Positions 33,080 through 42,589 of a stretch of 64,000 bases of DNA are shown here, piece after piece. How positions within the stretch are numbered: the first letter of the stretch is position 1; every line of letters begins with the position of its first letter. Origin of the DNA: Dermacentor variabilis (taxonomy: Eukaryota > Arthropoda > Arachnida > Ixodida > Ixodidae); contig NC_134572.1 in assembly GCF_050947875.1 (NCBI RefSeq), positions 156,509,105 to 156,573,104 of the forward strand. Reading direction: 5' to 3'. The position numbers and the translations under genes were made by a program. The notes beneath the pieces were generated by a model. It was given only the letters and a program-made list of their open reading frames with translations, was not told where the DNA came from and made no database searches.

Positions 33080-34130
33080 TTCCCTCAGCGTATGAAAAAA
33101 GCCAAGGTCGCGGTACTTTACAAAAGTGGCGACAAAAACGAAATGAGTAATTACAGACCAATATCGGTATTGCAAGTATTTTCAAAGGCTCTGGAAAAAA
33201 ATTATTTTCACTAGACTTTCAAAATTTTTGGACATGCATTCTGTGATTACAGCGGCACAATACGGTTTCAGGTCAGGTGTATCGACAGAGACAGCACTTC
33301 TACATCAGAAAGAGGTCATACTAGGCAACATTGAAGCAAGAAAGCTCATACTAGGCGTATTCATAGATTTCACAAAAGCGTTTGATAGGATTGATCACCA
33401 AACATTGTTGGAAAAATTGCCCTATTATGGCATCAGAGGCGTTACACTTGACTTAATAAGGAGCTATCTTAGCGACCGGTACCAGTGTGTAATAATGAAT
33501 AGGAAAATATCTATGCCCCAAAAAATCAAACGTGGTGTACCGCAGGGAAGTATATTAGGCCCTCTTTTATTTAACCTTTATATTAATGATATTGTAAATA
33601 TATATCGATCAATAACATACATTACCTATGCAGATGACACGAGCTTATTTTTTACAGGAGAAAACCTAGATGAGTTGATTCAAGCAGCTAATGCAACTTT
33701 ACATAAATTATCCGAATGGTCTTGTCGTAATTCGTTACAAATCAACAGCTCTAAAACTAAGGCCGTTCTTTTCCGCGCAACAGGAACGGCTTGCAAGTAC
33801 TCACATAAACTTCTACTAAATAATTTTGAACTTGAACTTTCAGAGACTGTCAAAACATTAGGTATTATCTTTCATCAACATATGCTGTGGGATTCTCACA
33901 TTGAAGAATTATGTATTAAACTAAGAAAAGCCCTAGGTATGCTAAGGAGGTGTCAGTCGTTTCTGCCGGTTCCCCAGAAACTTCATATTTTTAATGCGCT
34001 TTTTAGTTCCCACCTGCGCTACTGCCAGTTGGTATGGGCATTTGGAGCTCAAACATTAAAGAAAAGGATATATACACTTCAGAAGTGTGCTTTGCATGCT
34101 GTTGCCAATTTATTTATGATTTATTTATGA
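33080..34130 (+). pseudogene. LINE D reverse transcriptase
   Basis: Early RT at 33080-33180 (KKAKVAVLYKSGDKNEMSNY, RPISVLQVFSKALE), then a 300-codon open frame from 33228: QYGFRSGVSTETALL, FIDFTKAFDRIDHQTL, GVPQGSILGPLLFNLYINDI, YITYADDTSLFF (catalytic YADD intact), LGIIFHQHMLWDSHI, and the C-terminal LRYCQLVWAFGA. The rest continues in another frame to 34420 (LFNMFT). The RT core is intact, but the upstream shift and 5' truncation make the copy inactive. Confidence 0.88.
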
Positions 34131-34821
34131 AGTTTAAGGTTTTAAAATTCAGTGTTGCCTATGAACATCAATTGTTGTTGTCGTTAAGGTCAGAAATTCG
34201 TAGAAATAGCCTAAACATAAGAGGTTTAGCGCAATTACAGCCGAACATTTCATTGCGTCCCATCAGAAATTCTGAACACTGGCACATTCCCCGAACACGA
34301 ACGAACTACGGTCTCCAAATGTTAAAATTCACCATTCCACACGTACTCAATACGTTCAAGCTTACCGAAGATCACTTGCGTGTCCTTTCAGGCAGGGAGC
34401 TATTCAACATGTTTACATAATCCGCTACAAGCCTAGAAAAATCCTAACTAAAGCCCCCCTTTCTGTTTACAGTATGTCTTACTGTTATGTTACCTTGCAA
34501 TAATTTTCTTGTCGTTGGTTTCGGTTTTTTGTGCGTGAATGATTCATGTACTTTTAGGCACCTAAGGGCGCATGTAATTATGTATACTTGACAATTATTG
34601 TACACGTTTTATTTATTTATTTTTCTTTTTCTATCATACGTTAAGACTGTATGAAGTTTGCTGTGCTGTCGTTCTGCTGCCTTGTACGGATTGGGAGGTA
34701 GGGCTAGTCAAGCTGCATTAGCGCAGCTTTTTTTCCCACTTTCCACGCCACAACTGTTCTGTGTAAAAACACACTGTACTGTTGGTGGTGAAAATAAACT
34801 TCAACTTCAACTTCAACTTCA

Positions 34822-35940
34822 CTCTTTCTTGATCTATCAAAAGCCTTTGACAGGGTATCGCACACTAAGTTATCCTGGAAACTTGATAACTTATTTGGTA
34901 ATTGCAAGGTCACAAAATGGATTAAAAATTACCTTTCAGACAGGACCCAGTATACTCACTGCAACGGCTACTTATCCGAATATACGAACGCTCACCTGTT
35001 CAATCTGGAGTGCCGCAAGGCACAGTACTAGCTCCTATTCTTTTCCTCATTTTTATTAATGAAATAGCTGAGAATTCGGATATGACAGTCCGCATGTTCG
35101 CAGATGATTGTATAATACATAAAGAAATCAACAATACTACAAACCAAGTTATTCTGAATAATGCACTTAGAAACGTTACGAACTGGTGCCGATCATGGCA
35201 GATGAATATTAATCTAGATAAATCTGTCTCTATGACAATATCAAGAAAAAGAAGCGTCTGACGTTCCCCTATGTAATAGATCAAGTATCGTTAAAAGTCG
35301 TTGACCATTACAATTACGTCGGGGTAATTATTTCCACAGACCTAAAATAGAATAAACAAGTGTCATATATTTCAGGTAAGGCCTTTTGCGCTCTTTGCTC
35401 GCTAAAACGGTCACTTCGGACTGCTTGACCAAGCACAAAACTACTCGCAAATACATCAATATTTCGCTCAATTCTTGAATATGGTATTGTAGGTTGGTTT
35501 TCGCCCACGAAAAGATGTATAGATAAATTAGAAACTGTACAAAGGAAAGCAATTAGATTTGTGTACAACAAGTATCGACGACGTGATTCGCCTTCTGAAC
35601 TCCTTGCGAGAGCAGGTCTTTTCACAATAAACAAACAGGCGAAACTTCTACGTCTGAAGTTCGTACTCCAGCTCTTGAACAATGAAGTAAACGGAAATAG
35701 CCGACGACTCCTATCATTCTGAGACACCAGGCCCACTAGAACAAAGCATAGTAGACACTCGAAAGATTAAAGATTCCACAATGATGCATTTAATTTCTCA
35801 TTTTCCCCCCGTACAATAACAGAATGGAATGCACTACCTGAACACGTCGTTGGTTGTAGTTCGACTGATATGTTTTTCTTAAGACTAACCAATTATATTT
35901 CTCTACTGCCTTAGCTTGAAAAATTAAATGTATGTATCGG
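34822..35940 (+). pseudogene. Host LINE ORF2, piece 3 (RT core to C-terminus)
   Basis: FLDLSKAFDRVSHTKLSWKL, SGVPQGTVLAPILFLIFINE, VRMFADDCIIH (FADD box), NINLDKSVSMTISRKR, then a decayed C-terminal region with many stops, including LREQVFSQ and PGPLEQSIVDTRK. It ends in a short 3' region near 35940. It completes the LINE begun at 25838. Confidence 0.82.
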
Positions 35941-36530
35941 TGTTGTCCATATCAGTAATAGTTCGTGGGAAGTTTTCTTTCATTTATATATGTTTATAGT
36001 GCTATTAATTCCTTTGTGTATACGAATTGCATACATTGATATCCCTTGCAGGAAAGCGTCTGCACTGCCCTTTATTCCTTGTCCACAATATTTGGAATTG
36101 CTATTAACAGAAACTGTTAACCATGTTTGATAGCACTTTCACAGTTGTATTTGTGTCCCAACCCTGCTACAGCCTTATATATAAGGCTAGCAGTATGTAT
36201 TAAATAAATAACATAATTAAGATATGTACTGGTTCTATTGTACTTCAGCCCACATGAAAAACTAGAAAAAAAGAATAAGACTGAAAGCGAAGGAAAGTTA
36301 TTCCACAAGTCCTAGATATGTTGCTCCTTTCCATGGGTGGCGGTTTTAAGGCTTTTCTTTTTTCGTTTCCAATGCTCAACTGACCCAGTTACGACCCCAC
36401 AGAAGAAAATCGCTGAGGAGACTTGCACATCATTCAGGACAGGTGGTTCAAACCAACTAAAATATTGGAGAGGAGCCTTTTTACGAAACAAAAAAGAACA
36501 TCCACTGCGGAAGCCCTGGTGAGGTTTCGT
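35941..36530. other. No supported gene
   Basis: AT-rich flank after the LINE. Short frames only, none with recognisable content. Confidence 0.4.
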
Positions 36531-36532
36531 TG

Positions 36533-36754
36533 CTAAGCATTTAGAGACATAAAAATATTTGAACCTACTTCAGGCTCATCTGTCAATGCTCCGTGCAGGG
36601 CTGGTCGGCATCGGCATAATATGCACCACCGATGCGGCCCTCGTTCGCGGCTTATAAGCTCCACAATACGGCGGAACCCGCCGTACTCGCACTCGTCACA
36701 ATGACCCCTCAGTACGCCCGAGATGTCTCCGACCACAGTGGATGCAACAGTCAT
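36533..36754 (-). CDS. Candidate small Cys/His-rich protein or first coding exon (73 codons)
   Basis: Minus-strand frame from ATG at 36754 to TAG: MTVASTVVGDISGVLRGHCD, then two Cys clusters, HCDECEY and WCILCRCRPALH (CX2C and CX2CXCX4H), that look like a small zinc-binding module. The GC content of this frame is well above its surroundings. About 30 bp upstream on the minus strand is ATTATTTGCAG, a plausible splice acceptor, so it may be an internal or terminal exon whose Met is incidental. I recall similar GxCxxC..CxxCxCxPxxH arrangements in uncharacterised animal proteins, but cannot name a family. Confidence 0.45.
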   Translation of the reverse strand: MTVASTVVGDISGVLRGHCDECEYGGFRRIVELISRERGPHRWCILCRCRPALHGALTDEPEVGSNIFMSLNA

Positions 36755-36779
36755 GACGTGAAAGGTACGTGTAGAGACT

Positions 36780-38270
36780 GCAAATAATGTTTTCCTTTTT
36801 ATTTTGAATACAAAAACGCAAAACATAAAGTGAATACAGCCATATTCGGTTTCTACACAGGTTATTGTGGAACATAAAACGCAGCTATGTTTGCAGTATA
36901 TTAAGTTTGAGGACACGTTGAAATTGCATAATTTTTGTGGGCATATCATGATGTAGGAACTTATTCAGCACGTACGCGTTGTAGGTAATTGTTCTACCGT
37001 GCTACCAGAACTGATGTCCACGGCTTAGAAATTGCAACATAATTTCTCAATACCAGGCCAGCCATGTGTTCTACCCTTGCTTCCCTCAACGAATCAAATG
37101 TTTTTGTTAACTAATGTATGCTGCCGCAAAATGGTCATAGTATAAAGCGATAGCAGCGTGAGCTGACGCTAGTGCTAAGACAACCACTGTCCTTTCCATT
37201 TCTCTACGTCAGGGAGCAAGCAAAGGATAGCGTGAACATAAGATCTGAAAAGGCCGACGGCATTGGAAGGAACACGAAACAGCTACCTAACGTACACAGC
37301 TAAACCTAGGTAGTGTGGGCGCCAACGCATTGAACCATCATTAACAGTTATGCGGAATGGCATTTTACTCGCCCGCTCTCCTTGGTGAATCACGTGCGCG
37401 CAAGGGGCAAGGACGAAGATACCGGTTTCGCAAGAACTGTAGATTCTTGGTACCTAGCAGAATAAAACAACCGCATGAATAGCCCACACGTTTTAAAAAA
37501 TAACGATCAGTCCAAGGACGCAAGCTCCTACAAACTTGCTTAGAAGTTGCTAAGCATGTCAGCGCGAGGAGATCACGAGCGGCAAACACGCGCGCGCATG
37601 GTGCGAAGATTCACAGCCACTGTCAACTAAAGCGACCGCCAATATCCTGCTAAGTAACACACTGTAAGGGGGCATACAGTTTACTGGCAAACTAACACGC
37701 GAACCAGCAACGTGGTCGTTGTCATAATCGTCGAGCGGATTCCGACGCACGAGCACGGAAATTGACGCGATCTGCCGTTTACCGATTACGTTTCGCCAAA
37801 ACAAAGTTAAGCTGCATGCTACGAATAAAAATTTCCGCGCAAAATTTCAGCCAGCATAAATGATGATGTGGACATATTATTTTCCTTGTGCCTTTTCGCC
37901 CTTTGTCATGCGTTCCGCAATTTGGCCGAAAGACTGCCATCTATTCCGTCATCTTGATTGCTCTATTACGCGCGCGGGAAACAAATCCGCCGGGAAGGCA
38001 CTCAAATTAAGCTATCGGACTGTATAATCAGTAATGGCTTCGTAGAGCGAGTTTAGCAGGAGTGCCTGCATTCAACTGAATTCGTATAGCGCAGCGTAGT
38101 GTTATCCTATCCGACACAGTGGTATTCTTGGTTTCACTGAGCGACAACCGTAACGAGCACATAAATATGCAGCACTCACTTTTTCTTGCGCCTCCTGGCA
38201 ACTTCACTACTTCGCTTCGTCCAGCAGCGAATGCAGCGACACAGCCAGAAAAGCGGAAGAATGTCGCAGT
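36780..38270. other. No supported gene
   Basis: Mixed AT-rich and moderately GC-rich sequence without recognised domains or repeats. This is the flank between the small Cys-rich frame and the candidate DNA transposon. Confidence 0.4.
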
Positions 38271-38274
38271 CGTA

Positions 38275-40206
38275 CACTGTAAACGGAACTAACCCCTAGG
38301 TGGGAGTGTAATTATTCTTTTCTAGCGACCCCCCGGTTGGGAAATTATTATGCTGCGTATCGCGGGAGTAGAATTTTTACTCCGTGCGAGCGGAATTTTT
38401 GCGTGGAACTATGGGAGTATTTTCTCTCTTTTCTTGATTTCTCGCTTTGCAATGGACGGAGTTTTTTTCTGGGTGCAACGGGAGTGTAAAAAGAGGCATC
38501 GCGTGAGTTTGGGCGGATATCTTTATATACAGAGGCTGCTGGTCAAATTTCCAAACTTGCACACAATACCACGTCAAATTTAACGAACCACATATATCAT
38601 GACATACATAAACATTTTAGAAACGCCCAATGCAGAACTTTGAAAGACATCCCACACACACGCGATACTCAAGATGCAACGCCGCCAGTATATATAGCCA
38701 CGATACTGTGCGCCTCTAAACCGACTAGGGAGCAGCTGCGCTGTTTTCTGCCTTATGACTCACATGCTCGTTCATACGAGATCTGCCTCGCGGAAATTAC
38801 CAGGATATCTTAATAAACGCAAAACTGTTACTTTTGAATAGTGAGAGAAAAGAAGTTAATGGCGTAATTTTTCCAAAATTAGCATGACATTCTGCGAGTG
38901 CTGAAGCGACTTCGGGCACCGCCGGCGTTCGCGGCCAAAAAGTAGCGCGTTAGGTACAGAAGGAAAGAAAAATGTAAGTGCGTGTGCGTCATAGAAAAAT
39001 TAATCTTTGTCGATATAGTGGTAGCGTAGCAAGAAATTATTACGCGTGAGCATGACCCGCAGCAGCCGACGCAACACAGAAAAGTGAGCAGCCATACATT
39101 TTCTACACCGCACTACTTGCTCTGAGTCCAAGCAATCTCTCTCGGTTGCTAAAAGTAGCTACATCGCTGATGTGTCCAGTGAATCCTTAAACTTGGAGCC
39201 AGCAGGCATGCTTCTAAATCAGTATCTCGGATAGAGCATAATGTTAATGCAATATTGGAAGCAACGTCGTGACCAAAACCTATATGCGCGATAACAATTT
39301 GATTCACATCGCTCAGTAAGAAGCTTTATCTACCGTACGCATACTTATGTCATACCGTTTTTCTTCGGGCGAGGATATCCCTACACAGATACATAAAAAC
39401 AGTTTCTTGCACACCGGTCTTTCTCACTGGCAACACAGCACCGCAACGACCTTGGGGTACGCGATCCATGTGCGACTAGCCCGGACGTCGTCGCTTGAAC
39501 AAAGGCTGCTGTTGCCATTGCTACGCGGTCCCTTCAAACATTACACAGGACGTTGTCAGCATGTACCCAAAAGGACATGAACGTCGCATTTCACGTACTG
39601 AAGAACACAAGCCACCGTCCCACAGCACGAAAACACAGTCAGAACCTGAGCCGACATCACGAGCCTGTGAGCAGGTTCGAGGTATACCTAAGCCTTTTTG
39701 CGCACTTGAAAACGTTGCTCTTGTATTTATCGTTGTCAGCAAAGGGATCAGTGCTAACGTGCTTGAAACTGAGACACCGTGGACTTCATGCATGCCATAA
39801 CACTTTCTGGAAGGAAATACGGGACAAAAATTGTCGAAACGCTGTCACGGAACGGCACTTCACAGATGTAATCAAACCGTCAGCCATGAGCACTGCCGAC
39901 TGCGCCGAACGTGCCCAGACGCTCGTGAGGCGCACAGCCTCATGGGAAGCGCCACGTGACCAACCTGTTTCGGCGGATGGGAGTTTTTTGAAACTCCTTG
40001 TCGGAGTTTTCACTGGAGAACAAGATCTTGAAGCGGAGTAAAATCGCGTCATGTCGCTTTAATACTCCCGCAGCTAGCCAACGGAGTGTAACGACGAAAT
40101 GGCGAGGTTTAGCTCTCATACACCGGAGTAATTATTCGAGGAGGGGAGGTTTTATGGCACATTACGTGTTAAAAACTCCAAGGTGGGTTTATTTTCATTT
40201 ACAGTG
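38275..40206. mobile_element. Candidate non-autonomous DNA transposon with CACTGTAAA termini
   Basis: The left end begins CACTGTAAACGGAACTAAC; the right end, reverse complemented, begins CACTGTAAATGAAAATAAAC. About 30 bp of imperfect inverted repeat runs into a GGAGT word at both ends. TA flanks both ends (38273-38274 and 40207-40208). GGGAGT/GGAGT or ACTCC words recur through the first and last few hundred bases (for example GGGAGTGTAATTATT, GGGAGTAGAATTTTT, CCGGAGTAATTATTC), like subterminal binding sites. There is no transposase frame inside. CACTG ends suggest the CACTA/Mirage/Chapaev group, as inference only. Confidence 0.6.
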
Positions 40207-40333
40207 TACGTGCACACAAAGTAACAGTTCCCGCCAAACTAGCCAACACCGCACCCACCACATACCACCTCTATTCTAGTAGTTCGAACCAGGCGCAGCA
40301 CGCGCCACTGTACTGCGCCTACCATTGGCGGCG

Positions 40334-41018
40334 TTGGTGATGTAGAACTGAGGTGAAACAGCGCGAAAAAGACGAGGACACAAGGAAGCGAATACCACAG
40401 ACAAGCTCTGACTGCCACTGAAAGTTTATTTGAAAATCACCGGACATTTATACCTTCTTCAGCATAGGCATGCGCATATCATTCGCAAAAACATCTACAA
40501 ATCATCATTTTAATCTTTCTTCCAAAAATGTTATTTCTTTTCCCGACAAGGCAAGAGAGGGAGTGCTTACACATTTATCGCCTTCCTTGCTTATATGAAA
40601 GGCCTCTACTATTTCCCTTTCCTTTTTACTCTTTCCTTTCCATATGTATTTAGTCTTTTCAAATATGGGGGTGCATTGACACTTGTTACAGTGTCCAGCT
40701 AAATGACTCCCATAGCCATTCTTTAGGTTAGTGCTGTGCTGACGAGCTCTTTCATTGAAGCACTGTCCCGTTTGACCTATATAAGATTTCCCACAGCTTA
40801 GCAGTATTTGATAGATGACATTGCGCCTGCACTCAGTGAAACGAGTTTTATGATTAGTGGTGCACAGGTGCCTTTCGCGCTTGTTCATGCGATTGCGCTT
40901 GTCTGTGGTATTCGTTTCCTTGTGTCCTCGTCTTTTTCGCGCTGTTTCACCTCAGTTCTAAGTATGAACCAACTAGCCCTCATCAAGATCTTACTAATGC
41001 AAATTGGTGATGTAGAAC
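40334..41018 (-). mobile_element. Compact Penelope-like insertion with 15-bp target duplication
   Basis: 655 bp (40349-41003) between perfect copies of TTGGTGATGTAGAAC (40334-40348 and 41004-41018). The insert holds a 63-bp inverted repeat (40344-40406 and 40897-40959, 62 of 63 identical) around a minus-strand GIY-YIG frame with its 3' end and an AAATAAA signal (minus strand, near 40430). It is strongly 5'-truncated: no RT. The inverted ends parallel the larger composite at 26794-31838. Confidence 0.88.
40505..40888 (-). CDS. GIY-YIG endonuclease domain of a Penelope-like element (fragment, open)
   Basis: 127-codon open frame on the minus strand. NVIYQILLSCGKSYIGQTGQ gives the two strand motifs of the GIY-YIG fold. 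ERARQH supplies the conserved Arg and EREIVEAFHI the metal-binding Glu. HCNKCQCTP and the tail CVSTPSLALSGKEITFLEE match the other Penelope copies here. It is uninterrupted, but without RT or its own promoter it is a remnant of a truncated insertion. The start shown is simply the first Met; the true protein began upstream in the missing RT. Confidence 0.85.
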   Translation of the reverse strand: MNKRERHLCTTNHKTRFTECRRNVIYQILLSCGKSYIGQTGQCFNERARQHSTNLKNGYGSHLAGHCNKCQCTPIFEKTKYIWKGKSKKEREIVEAFHISKEGDKCVSTPSLALSGKEITFLEERLK

Positions 41019-41019
41019 G

Positions 41020-41386
41020 CTTACAGCTAGCGGAAGAAATCTTGACAGATGGGGGCGCTGCGATCGTTACAAGTGTTTGTGCATTTCCGTTTTCGCACAT
41101 TGGCGTTGTAAATAGTTGCATCCCCGTTGTACTGCGTGTCACAACGCAAACCGCGCCGGCGATAAGGTGGCTCCGGCGAGCCGGCGAGAAGAGCTCTGCA
41201 GACGTCCCGCATGCGCATATGGAGGTATACCGGCCGATTGGATGGGTGATGTGGTCCATGCGCGTGGAACGGCGTGGGAAAACTCCGCGGCCTCCGGAGC
41301 TTTTCTTTCTGCCCTGAAATGACAACGCGTCGCACGCCCTCAGGGCGCAGTGTTTGCATATTAACATGTCAATTCGTATATTCGCG

Positions 41387-41388
<2 letters not shown>
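41020..41388. other. No supported gene
   Basis: GC-richer stretch with overlapping frames on both strands (for example 40885-41367 minus, 160 codons), none with a recognised motif. Part of the minus frame lies over the Penelope inverted arm. Confidence 0.35.

Positions 41389-41423
<35 letters not shown>
41389..41423. repeat. (TA)n microsatellite
   Basis: About 17 uninterrupted TA dinucleotides. Confidence 0.97.
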
Positions 41424-41426
<3 letters not shown>

Positions 41427-41566
41427 CTTAGCAAGTTAATTTGCTTGACAGCTCTTCAGCGTTGCTGTTTACAATAAGCACAAAATCTACGCTGCTTCAT
41501 TTGCTGCGTTCCCTTGACAAAAGCAAGCCTGGTCATTACCTAAAAATAATGCGACGCTCTTTGATA

Positions 41567-42588
41567 TCATCATCATCATCATCAGCCTGGTTGCGCCCAC
41601 TGCAGGGCAAATGCCTCTCCCATACTTCTCCAACTACCAAGGTCATGTACTAATTCTGGCCATGTTGTCCCTCTAAACTTCCTAATCTCATCTGCCCACC
41701 TAACTTTCCGTCGCCCCCTGCTACGCTTCCCTTCCCTTGGAATCCAGTCCGTAACCCTTAATGACCATCGGTTATCTTCCCTCCTCATTGCATGTCCTGC
41801 CCATTCCCATTTCTTTTTCTTGATTTCAGCTAAGATGTCCTTAACGCGCGTTTGTTCCCTCACCCAATCTGCTCTTTTCTTATCCCTCAACGTTACACCT
41901 ATCATTCTTTTTTCCATAGCTTGTTGTGTCATCCTCAATTTAAGCTCAACCCTTTTCGTAAGATTCCAGGTTTCTGCCCCGTACGTGAGTACTGGTAAGA
42001 CACAGCTGTTATACACTTTTCTCTTGAGGGATAATGGCAACCTGCTGTTCACGATCTGAGAATGCCTGCCAAACGCACCCCAGCCCACTCTTATTCTTCT
42101 GATTATTTCACTCTCATGATCCGGATCAGCAGTCACTACCTGTCCTAAGTAGATGTATTCCCTTACCACTTCCAGTGCCTCGCTGCCTATCGTAAACTGC
42201 TATTCCCTTCCGAGACTGTTAAACATTACTTTAGTTTTCCGCAGATTGATTTTTAGTCCCACCCTTCTGCTTTGCCTCTCCAGGTCAGTGAGCATGCATT
42301 GCAGTTGGTCCCCTGAGTTACAAAGCAAGGCAATATCATCAGCGAAGCGCAAGTTACTAAGGTATTCTTCTTTAAATCTTATCCCCAATTCCTACCAATC
42401 GAGGTCTCTGAATACCTCCTGTAAATACGCTGTCAATAGCATTGGAGAAATCGTATCTCCCTGTGTGACGCCTTTCTTTATTGGAATTTTGTTGCTCTCT
42501 GTATGGAGTACTACAGTGGCTGTGGAGCCGCTATTGATATCTTTCAGATTTCTTTGATATACACCTGACAAAATTGCTCGCATATAGC
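41567..42588 (-). mobile_element. RTE-type LINE, 3' part of RT to end, with TGA-repeat tail
   Basis: Minus strand. 42583-42392: VYQRNLKDINSGSTATV and GVTQGDTISPMLLTAYL, ending in a stop. 42388-42200: LRFADDIALLCNSGD (FADD catalytic box) and GLKINLRKTKVMFNS. 42169-41582: EYIYLGQVVTADPDHESEII, RRIRVGWGAFGRHS, VLPVLTYGAETWNL, then the RTE-like C-terminus ADWVREQTRVKDILAEI, WEWAGHAMRR, GKRSRGRRKVRWADEI. The stop TGA (41584-41582) is the first of six TGA units (41584-41567) that end the element. 5' truncated at about 42588; two internal stops. Confidence 0.88.
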
Positions 42589-42589
42589 T

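Larger units (their letters stand above)
31893..34821 (+). mobile_element. CR1/Jockey-group LINE D inserted in the host LINE
   Basis: 5'-truncated LINE with the C-terminal half of an AP endonuclease, full RT, a 3' UTR of about 400 bp, an AATAAA just before the end (34793) and a tail of four ACTTCA units (34798-34821). Right after the tail the host LINE resumes (FLDLSKAFDR). I see no clear target duplication; junctions read almost seamlessly across the host frame. Confidence 0.85.

Noticed and set aside
40885..41367. 160-codon and 110-codon minus frames
   Set aside because: Overlap each other and the Penelope inverted arm, no recognised domain.
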